This document shows, piece by piece, positions 1 to 5,358 of a stretch of 5,358 nucleotides of DNA (position 1 is its first letter; each line of letters opens with the position of its first letter). Below the pieces are notes generated by a model. That model had not been told where the DNA came from and searched no databases. It was given only the letters and a program-made list of their open reading frames with translations. The translations under genes and the position numbers were made by a program. The DNA comes from an uncultured Porphyromonadaceae bacterium (GTDB lineage: Bacteria > Bacteroidota > Bacteroidia > Bacteroidales > Muribaculaceae): contig CAMWXO010000110.1 in NCBI GenBank assembly GCA_947178245.1, forward strand, positions 1 to 5,358, written 5' to 3'.

Positions 1-999
1 CTCGTAGACTCCATAGTGCTCCACAAGACATATCCCGGCCTGCTGATGGCAAATAACTCGATCGACATAGTATGCCGCGTCAATGGCACCCTGCAGAGCA
101 GCAATTATGAGGCGGGACAGTTTGTGCAGAAGGGTCAGGTGCTCTTCACCATCGAGTCCACCCAGTATCGTGATGCCGTGAAGCGGGCGGAAGCTGCCCT
201 CGCCACGGCCAAGAGTCAGCTCGACTATGCAAGCCGCAACTATGATGCGCTGAGCGAGGCACTGAAGAGCGACGCGGTGTCGCAGATAGAAGTGATTCAG
301 GCTAAATCGCAGATGGAGCAGGCAGCCGCATCGGTAAAAGATTCGGAAGCGGCACTGAGTCTCGCCAGACTCAACCTGAGCTACTGCACCATTACCGCCC
401 CGATGAGCGGATATGTGAGCAACGGCGCCTTCAGCGTAGGATCTGTGATAAACGGAGCGGGAGCCCCGGTGACACTCGCCACTCTTTACGACAACACTCA
501 GATGCTCGCGCAGTTCCACATAGAAGATGCGCAATATGAGCAGATGTTAGGCCAGACCGGAATCAGCAACCGGAGCCTCTACAGCAAAGTGCCGCTGAAG
601 TTCACTCAGGATCTACCCCATACATATACTACGGAACTCTATTATGAGTCTCCTTCGGTGAATTCCTCTACCGGTACGCTTGAACTCAGGGGGCGGATTG
701 ATAATCCCTACAATGAACTGAAAAACGGCATGTATGTGACGGTGGAACTGCCCTACGGCATCAATCCCAAGGCAATTCTTATCAAAGACTCCTCCATCGG
801 CACCGATCAACTCGGCAAGTATGTATATCTCGTGAATGATTCCAACAAAATCGTGTATACGCCCATCAAGACAGGTGAACTCTACAGGGATTCGCTCCGC
901 GTCGTGAACGATGGCATCAAACCCGGCGACCGATATGTGACTGAAGCGCTTCTCACCGTGCGCAACGGTATGGAAGTGAAACCTCATCTGCAGAAATAA
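1..999 (+). CDS. RND efflux periplasmic adaptor (membrane fusion protein, HlyD/AcrA family), 5' end cut off by the window
   Basis: This is the adaptor that bridges an inner-membrane RND pump and an outer-membrane channel in a tripartite drug or solute exporter. The frame is open from base 1, so the GTG at 16 is unlikely to be the start; the signal peptide (often a lipoprotein type in this family) and first strands lie outside. Visible residues, counting the first codon as 1: first lipoyl half about 20-53 (VNGTL, then EAGQFVQKGQVLF), an Ala/Gln/Glu-rich alpha-hairpin coiled coil about 56-125, the second lipoyl half starting with the hallmark LSYCTITAPMSGYV (126-139), a beta-barrel domain about 165-249 (including LKNGMYVTVELP), and a C-terminal membrane-proximal domain to residue 332. 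It ends in three consecutive in-frame TAA codons (997-1005). The RND pump gene follows after 42 bp, which supports one operon. Family assignment is secure; substrate is unknown. Confidence 0.95.
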   Translation, partial: LVDSIVLHKTYPGLLMANNSIDIVCRVNGTLQSSNYEAGQFVQKGQVLFTIESTQYRDAVKRAEAALATAKSQLDYASRNYDALSEALKSDAVSQIEVIQAKSQMEQAAASVKDSEAALSLARLNLSYCTITAPMSGYVSNGAFSVGSVINGAGAPVTLATLYDNTQMLAQFHIEDAQYEQMLGQTGISNRSLYSKVPLKFTQDLPHTYTTELYYESPSVNSSTGTLELRGRIDNPYNELKNGMYVTVELPYGINPKAILIKDSSIGTDQLGKYVYLVNDSNKIVYTPIKTGELYRDSLRVVNDGIKPGDRYVTEALLTVRNGMEVKPHLQK

Positions 1000-1041
1000 T
1001 AATAACCGATGCCAATTGCATTTTGATAAAGACTTACGGCC
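1000..1041 (+). other. Short intergenic spacer between adaptor and RND pump
   Basis: The 42-bp gap starts with two further in-frame TAA codons after the adaptor stop (TAATAATAA over 997-1005). It holds no hairpin, no clear promoter and no GGAGG-type ribosome binding site. The spacing and the absence of a terminator support co-transcription of the two efflux genes. Confidence 0.6.
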
Positions 1042-4000
1042 ATGTTCTCCAAATTCTTCATAAACCGCCCGATCTTCGCCACCGTGATAGCCATCATCAT
1101 GGTGATTGCCGGCGCGCTCTGTTATTTTTCACTGCCGGTGGCGCAGTATCCCGACATCACACCGCCTACCGTAATGGTATCGGCTGCCTATCCCGGAGCC
1201 TCAGCCTCCACGGTGGCACAGACGGTGGGCGTCCCCATCGAGCAGCAGATCAACGGTGTGGAAGGGATGCTCTACATGAGCAGCACATCAAGTTCAGACG
1301 GCAGCTACAGCCTGACCGTGACTTTTGAAAACGGCACAGACCTCGACCAGGCAGCCGTAGAGGTGCAGAACCGCATATCGCTCATCAGCGCCTCGCTTCC
1401 TTCCGAAGTTGCGCAGCAGGGCGTGAGCGTGAACAAGGAAGCCAGCGACCAGATAATGTTTCTCGCCCTTACCTCTGATGACGATTCACGCTACGACGCG
1501 CTTTACCTCACGAACTATGCCGAGCTGAATCTCGTCAATCCCCTCACCCGCGTGAACGGGGTAGGCGGCGTGAACGCATTCGGAGGCGGACAGTACAGCA
1601 TGCGTATTTGGCTCGATCCGGAGGCTCTGAGAGTGAGAGGACTCACTCCCGCCGACGTAGCATCTGCTGTGCAGTCGCAGAATATGGAGGTGAGCGCCGG
1701 ATCGGTGGGCCAACCGCCCCACAGCGACAACTCCGCGTTTGAATACACGCTCGTGAGCCGTGGACGCCTCTCATCGCCCGAGGAATTCGGGAACATCGTG
1801 ATAAAGACCGAGGGGAGCAATCTCCTGCGCCTGAAAGACGTGGCCAAAATCGACTTGGGAGCCGAAAGCTATTCGAACAGTTCCACGGTGAACGGCAAAC
1901 CCAGCTGCGCCATCGGCATCAATCAGCTGCCGGGGGCAAATGCCCTCGAAGTGGCGAAAGGGGTTACGGCCGAGATAGAACGGCTTAGCCAGTATCTCCC
2001 CGACGGAGTGCATCTCAAGGTAATAATGAATCAGACCAACTATGTGAAGGAATCGGTCGACGATCTCTTCGTGACGTTCCTTCTGACGTCGCTCATCGTC
2101 ATGGTCGTGATCCTCATTTTCCTGCAAAACTGGCGGGCGGTAGTTATCCCCATGATAACCATACCGGTCTCTCTGATAGCGACTTTCGCTGTGATGAAGC
2201 TGATGGGCTTCTCTCTCAATACCCTCTCGCTCTTCGGCCTGGTGCTTGCCATAGCCATCGTGGTGGATGATGCGATCGTGGTGGTGGAAGACTGCTCGCG
2301 CCTTGTGGACTCAGGACAACTCTCACGCCATGATGCCGCCGTCAAGGCCATGCAGGAACTCACCGGCCCGGTGGTGGGAGAAGTGCTCGTGCTTCTGTCG
2401 GTGTTCATTCCTACGGCGTTTGTCTCCGGCATCACAGGACAACTCTACAAGCAATTCGCATTGACCATAGCCGTCTCCACCGCCTTCTCAGGCTTCAATG
2501 CCCTGACGCTGACTCCGGCTCTATGCGCCCTCTTCCTCACGCCGCGCAAGCCGGCCAAGTTCTTCGTATATCGTTGGTTTAATACTTTATGGACAAAAGT
2601 AGAGAATCTCTACAACCGTTGCATATCGGCGATGCTCAAACATGCCAAGGTGTCGCTCGCGGTCTTCGTAGTGCTGTCCGGACTCGCATTCTGGGGATTC
2701 ATCAAGTGGCCGACGAGCTACATTCCCTCGGAAGACATGGGATATTTCATGACCTCCGTGCAGCTTCCCACCGGGGCCTCGCTCGAACGCACCGAGAAGA
2801 TCACCAACGCATTGGCCGCTGACATAAAGGATCTGTCTGCCGTGAAGGATGTGATGACGATATCCGGATTCTCGATGATGGGTGGCGGAGCTGCTTCAAA
2901 CGGGGCCACGCTCTTCGTGATGCTCGAGCCCTGGAAAGAACGCGGACGCAAGGGTTCTGTAGATAACGTGATGGCGGAAGTGGAACGTCTTGCACGGAAA
3001 TATCAGGGAGCAACCGTATTCGCCGTCAATCCTCCGGCTATCCCCGGCCTCGGCATGTCGTCGGGCCTGGAGATGAACCTGCTCGACATCAACTCGCTCG
3101 GAGCCACAGAGACCTACAAGGCTATCGAAGCTTTGAAGCTCGCTGTGGAAAAAGATCCGAGACTGCAGTCGCTCACTTCGATGTATCAGGGCGAGGTGCC
3201 TCAGTTCCAGCTGAAGATCGACCGCGACAAGGCGAAGATGCAGGGTCTGACGATGGCTGACATCTACAGCACGCTGAGCGGATACATGGGAGGTAGTTAC
3301 GTAAACGATTTCGTCGAGTTCGACCGCGTCTTCCAGGTGAGGATGCAGGGAAATCAGACCGCACGCGACAACATCAACGACATACTCCGCCTTTCGGTCA
3401 GGAATACCGAGGGCACAATGGTGCCTTTCTCCTCCTTCACCAGCATCGAGCCGGTGATGGGTGAGGCGTCAGTGAGCCGCTACAACATGTACCAGTCGGC
3501 ATCTGTCACAGTCACTCCCGCCAAAGGCGTATCATCGTCGGAAGGGATAAAGGCCATGGAAGAGATCGTGGATAAGACTCTCGGAAAGAATTATTCCTAC
3601 GCCTGGACGGGAATAGCCTATCAGGAAACCCACTCGAGCACCACCATCACTTTTGTGCTAATCTTCGCCATCATAATGACCATCCTCGTGCTCGCCGCCC
3701 AGTATGAGAGCTGGACCGATCCCATCGCCGTTATACTCGCGGTGCCGGTTGCGGTGCTGGGAACGGTGCTCGGTTGCATCTGCATGAACCAGTCGATAAG
3801 CGTCTACACTCAGATCGGCCTGATCCTGCTCATAGGCATGGCAGCCAAGAATGCCATCCTCATAGTGGAATACGCCACAGACTTCCGCAAGAGCGGCAAG
3901 AGCATAATGCAGTCGGCCCACGATGCCGGAGTGATAAGGTTCCGGCCTATCATGATGACGGCCCTCGCATTCGTGTTCGGCGTATTGCCGATGATGTTCT

Positions 4001-4206
4001 CGACCGGCGCGGGCGCCAACAGCCGCATCGAACTGGGCACAGCAATAGTTTTCGGCATGGCGATGAATGCCTTCATAGGAACACTGTTCGTACCGAATTT
4101 CTGGGAACTGATGCAGCGCATCAACGAAAAATACCTGAGCGGGCTCTTCAAGGATCCCACACCCAAGGGGAACCCGACAGGAGCTTCAGATTCAGATATA
4201 ATCTGA
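1042..4206 (+). CDS. AcrB-like RND multidrug efflux transporter (HAE1 family), complete, 1054 aa
   Basis: Inner-membrane proton/substrate antiporter of a tripartite efflux pump, working as a trimer that takes substrates from the periplasm or outer leaflet. Length matches AcrB (1049 aa). The N-terminus MFSKFFINRPIFATVIA is typical and fixes the ATG at 1042; no convincing Shine-Dalgarno precedes it, as is common in Bacteroidota. Layout: TM1 about 10-29; periplasmic porter domain about 30-335 (GGGQYSMRIWLDP, LPGANALEVA); TM2-TM6 about 343-500; TM7 about 537-556; second porter domain about 560-865; TM8-TM12 about 868-1025. Proton-relay residues are intact: D409/D410 in VVDDAIVVVED, K936 in GMAAKNAILIVEYA, R966 before FRPIMMTALAF and T973. 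In the loop matching AcrB F615-F617 the sequence is GFSMMGGG: F610 is kept but M612 replaces the gating Phe. It ends with TGA followed at once by in-frame TAA. Likely substrates are amphiphilic drugs, bile salts or similar, by family only. Confidence 0.97.
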   Translation: MFSKFFINRPIFATVIAIIMVIAGALCYFSLPVAQYPDITPPTVMVSAAYPGASASTVAQTVGVPIEQQINGVEGMLYMSSTSSSDGSYSLTVTFENGTDLDQAAVEVQNRISLISASLPSEVAQQGVSVNKEASDQIMFLALTSDDDSRYDALYLTNYAELNLVNPLTRVNGVGGVNAFGGGQYSMRIWLDPEALRVRGLTPADVASAVQSQNMEVSAGSVGQPPHSDNSAFEYTLVSRGRLSSPEEFGNIVIKTEGSNLLRLKDVAKIDLGAESYSNSSTVNGKPSCAIGINQLPGANALEVAKGVTAEIERLSQYLPDGVHLKVIMNQTNYVKESVDDLFVTFLLTSLIVMVVILIFLQNWRAVVIPMITIPVSLIATFAVMKLMGFSLNTLSLFGLVLAIAIVVDDAIVVVEDCSRLVDSGQLSRHDAAVKAMQELTGPVVGEVLVLLSVFIPTAFVSGITGQLYKQFALTIAVSTAFSGFNALTLTPALCALFLTPRKPAKFFVYRWFNTLWTKVENLYNRCISAMLKHAKVSLAVFVVLSGLAFWGFIKWPTSYIPSEDMGYFMTSVQLPTGASLERTEKITNALAADIKDLSAVKDVMTISGFSMMGGGAASNGATLFVMLEPWKERGRKGSVDNVMAEVERLARKYQGATVFAVNPPAIPGLGMSSGLEMNLLDINSLGATETYKAIEALKLAVEKDPRLQSLTSMYQGEVPQFQLKIDRDKAKMQGLTMADIYSTLSGYMGGSYVNDFVEFDRVFQVRMQGNQTARDNINDILRLSVRNTEGTMVPFSSFTSIEPVMGEASVSRYNMYQSASVTVTPAKGVSSSEGIKAMEEIVDKTLGKNYSYAWTGIAYQETHSSTTITFVLIFAIIMTILVLAAQYESWTDPIAVILAVPVAVLGTVLGCICMNQSISVYTQIGLILLIGMAAKNAILIVEYATDFRKSGKSIMQSAHDAGVIRFRPIMMTALAFVFGVLPMMFSTGAGANSRIELGTAIVFGMAMNAFIGTLFVPNFWELMQRINEKYLSGLFKDPTPKGNPTGASDSDII

Positions 4207-4225
4207 TAATGCAAGGATATGATTC

Positions 4226-4269
4226 ATCCGGCACGCGGGGTAGATGTTCCCGTGTGCCGGATTTTTATT
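4226..4269 (+). terminator. Rho-independent terminator of the efflux operon
   Basis: A perfect-register 14-bp stem has its left arm at 4226-4239 (ATCCGGCACGCGGG) and its right arm at 4249-4262 (CCCGTGTGCCGGAT). There is one G-U wobble and a 9-nt loop, followed on the plus strand by TTTTT-A-TT. It begins 20 bp after the RND stop codon, so it ends the adaptor-pump transcript. Its T-tract touches the TAA stop (4270-4268) of the convergent minus-strand gene. Read on the minus strand, the same hairpin is followed by GAATCATATCC, not a U-run, so it should work mainly in one direction. Confidence 0.9.
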
Positions 4270-4648
4270 ATTTCCCTGTGGGAAGGAATACGAAAAATAC
4301 CGCACCTACAAGGCAGATGAAGGCCGCGATATGATTCCAATGAAGTCTTTCACCCGATAGAAAGAACACGGAAATAATCGTGAACACTGTCAGCGTGATC
4401 ACTTCCTGCACCACTTTCAGCTGCATCATTGAGAACGGGCCTCCGTTTTCGACGTAGCCTAACCTGTTGGCAGGCACCATGAAGCAATATTCGAGGAGCG
4501 CGATGCCCCACGAGAGCAGAATGACACAGAAAAGGGGCCAGTTCTTTATCCAGCCAAGACTCTGCATCTTCAGATGTCCATACCATGCGAAAGTCATGAA
4601 TGCATTTGAGATAACAAGAAGAACTACAGTGAGCAATGCTGATCTCAT
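4268..4648 (-). CDS. DUF486 / DMT-superfamily small membrane protein, complete, 126 aa
   Basis: Small integral membrane protein of the DUF486 family (drug/metabolite transporter superfamily, SMR-like size). Four hydrophobic helices are visible: about 4-22, 37-57, 79-98 and 105-122. Family-typical motifs are FMTFAWYGHLK (17-27), EYCFMVPANRLGY (53-65), QLKVVQEVITL (76-86) and CLVGAVFFVF (112-121). Length is the usual one for the family, so the gene looks intact. The ATG overlaps the TGA of the upstream gltB as ATGA (4648-4645), which points to coupled translation. A GGAGG at 4663-4659, inside the last gltB codons, sits 10 nt before the start. The biochemical role of the family is not established as far as I know; transport of a small metabolite is only an inference from the superfamily. 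The gene converges with the efflux operon but is not co-transcribed with it. Confidence 0.93.
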   Translation of the reverse strand: MRSALLTVVLLVISNAFMTFAWYGHLKMQSLGWIKNWPLFCVILLSWGIALLEYCFMVPANRLGYVENGGPFSMMQLKVVQEVITLTVFTIISVFFLSGERLHWNHIAAFICLVGAVFFVFLPTGK

Positions 4649-5358
4649 AATCCTTTTTCCTCCTTTACAATTTTTTTATATTCAATGGGAATAACCTGGA
4701 TGAAGTCTTTGATAGCCGCCTCCCAGTTGTCGAGGATGCGGGCCGCCAGTGCGGAGCGCGTGTGGCGATAGTGGGCCGAGATGAGCCGGTGCAGATCCCG
4801 GACATCGGCGGAGTCTTCCACGAGAGTGAGCTCCACCATCTCCATATTGCAGAAATAGTCGAAAGTGCGTTCCGGGTCGTAGACGTACGCCACTCCCCCG
4901 CTCATTCCGGCGGCGAAGTTGCGGCCCGTGGGCCCAAGCACCACGGTTCGGCCTCCGGTCATGTATTCGCAGCAGTGATCGCCCACACCTTCCACTACGG
5001 CGCTCGCGCCCGAATTTCGCACGCAGAAGCGCTCGCCTACCCGTCCATTGATAAATATTTCTCCGGAAGTAGCGCCGTAAAGGATAGTGTTTCCTGCTAT
5101 GATATTGTCTTCCGGCTTGAAAACAGTACCTTTAGGAGGCACAATCACTATTCTGCCGCCCGAAAGTCCTTTTCCCACGTAGTCGTTCGCATCTCCCTCA
5201 AGCCTGAACATCACACCGCGGGCAAGAAAAGCGCCGAAACTCTGACCAGCCGAGCCTTTGAAAGTGACTTTTATCACATCATTATCCGGCAAACCTTCGT
5301 CACCATATTTCCCGGCGATTTCACCCGAAAGCATGGCTCCTACGGCACGATCTGTATT
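4645..5358 (-). CDS. gltB: Glutamate synthase large (alpha) subunit, C-terminal part only; N-terminus lies beyond the right edge
   Basis: GltB transfers the amide nitrogen of glutamine to 2-oxoglutarate, giving two glutamates; it is the GOGAT half of the cytoplasmic ammonia-assimilation cycle. Only the last 237 residues are present, against roughly 1500 in full-length enzymes. The frame is open to the window edge and starts NTDRAVGAMLSGEIA, a conserved stretch, so the ATG at 5334 is internal. Almost all of it is the C-terminal GXGXG beta-helix domain with its glycine-rich repeats: GSAGQSFGAF (35-44), DYVGKGLSGG (59-68), GRVGERFCVRNSGA (105-118), GDHCCEYMTGG (126-136) and GRNFAAGMSGG (145-155). 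The tail (about 165-237) carries DLHRLISAHYRHTRS and FIQVIPIEYKKIV, as expected for GltB C-termini. The amidotransferase, FMN/2-oxoglutarate and Fe-S parts are outside the window. The next gene is not gltD but the DUF486 protein, joined by a 4-bp overlap. The large-subunit call is firm; intactness of the rest cannot be judged. Confidence 0.96.
   Translation of the reverse strand, partial: NTDRAVGAMLSGEIAGKYGDEGLPDNDVIKVTFKGSAGQSFGAFLARGVMFRLEGDANDYVGKGLSGGRIVIVPPKGTVFKPEDNIIAGNTILYGATSGEIFINGRVGERFCVRNSGASAVVEGVGDHCCEYMTGGRTVVLGPTGRNFAAGMSGGVAYVYDPERTFDYFCNMEMVELTLVEDSADVRDLHRLISAHYRHTRSALAARILDNWEAAIKDFIQVIPIEYKKIVKEEKGL
4659..4663 (-). promoter_or_regulatory. Shine-Dalgarno-like GGAGG before the DUF486 gene
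   Basis: On the minus strand the sequence reads GGAGG, then AAAAAGGATT, then ATG, giving a 10-nt spacer. It lies in the codons for the GltB tail KEEKGL, so the purine richness may simply reflect Glu and Lys codons. If used, it would support re-initiation at the ATGA overlap. Bacteroidota generally rely little on Shine-Dalgarno pairing, hence the low confidence. Confidence 0.4.

Noticed and set aside
16..18. GTG as the start codon of the adaptor
   Set aside because: The reading frame is open to base 1, and the family needs a signal peptide and N-terminal strands before the lipoyl domain, so the true start lies upstream of the window.
1009..1026. A five-codon mini-frame (ATG to TGA) just before the RND start, a possible leader peptide
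   Set aside because: It is too short, has no regulatory codon run, and no attenuator hairpin lies in the 42-bp spacer.
1023..1328. A 101-codon plus-strand frame starting just before the RND gene
   Set aside because: It overlaps the conserved N-terminus of the pump in another frame and has a low-complexity His/Arg composition typical of shadow translation.
3810..4214. A 134-codon minus-strand frame antisense to the end of the RND gene, lying downstream of the DUF486 gene
   Set aside because: It mirrors codons of the conserved TM10-TM12 region, has no recognisable domain, and any gene here would have to be selected together with the pump sequence.
3774..4334. A 186-codon open frame on the plus strand covering the end of the RND gene and the terminator
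   Set aside because: It is rich in His, Arg and Pro, shows no family likeness, overlaps the well-conserved C-terminal TM region of the pump in another frame, and runs through the terminator hairpin. It is a shadow frame.
4467..4694. A 75-codon plus-strand frame opposite the DUF486 gene and the gltB end
   Set aside because: It is antisense to two genes with clear family motifs and has no domain signature of its own.

Overview
The window looks like ordinary chromosomal sequence from a Gram-negative Bacteroidota, most likely order Bacteroidales. The reasons are the protein style of the HAE1-type RND pump and of the GltB C-terminus, moderate GC, and no clear Shine-Dalgarno sequence before the large RND gene. 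The family-level guess (a gut lineage such as Muribaculaceae) is inference only. Both ends of the window cut through genes.

Plus strand, left part: a tripartite efflux operon. The 3' part of a periplasmic adaptor (membrane fusion protein, positions 1-999) is followed after 42 bp by a complete AcrB-like RND inner-membrane transporter of 1054 residues (1042-4206). A strong intrinsic terminator at 4226-4269 closes the operon. No outer-membrane TolC/OprM-type factor gene follows, so the third component must lie upstream of the window or elsewhere.

Minus strand, right part: a second transcription unit runs towards the efflux operon. It contains the C-terminal 237 residues of the large subunit of glutamate synthase (gltB, 5358-4645) and a complete small four-helix membrane protein of the DUF486/DMT family (4648-4268). 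The two overlap by 4 bp (ATGA) and are probably translationally coupled. The expected small subunit gltD is not directly downstream of gltB.

The two units converge on a 61-bp gap filled mostly by the terminator hairpin. Its T-tract faces the plus-strand operon and touches the stop codon of the minus-strand gene. I found no RNA gene, CRISPR array, insertion sequence, riboswitch or evident new system. The points worth a second look are the missing outer-membrane partner, the gltB-DUF486 coupling, the one-sided terminator, and residue changes in the pump's substrate-channel loop.
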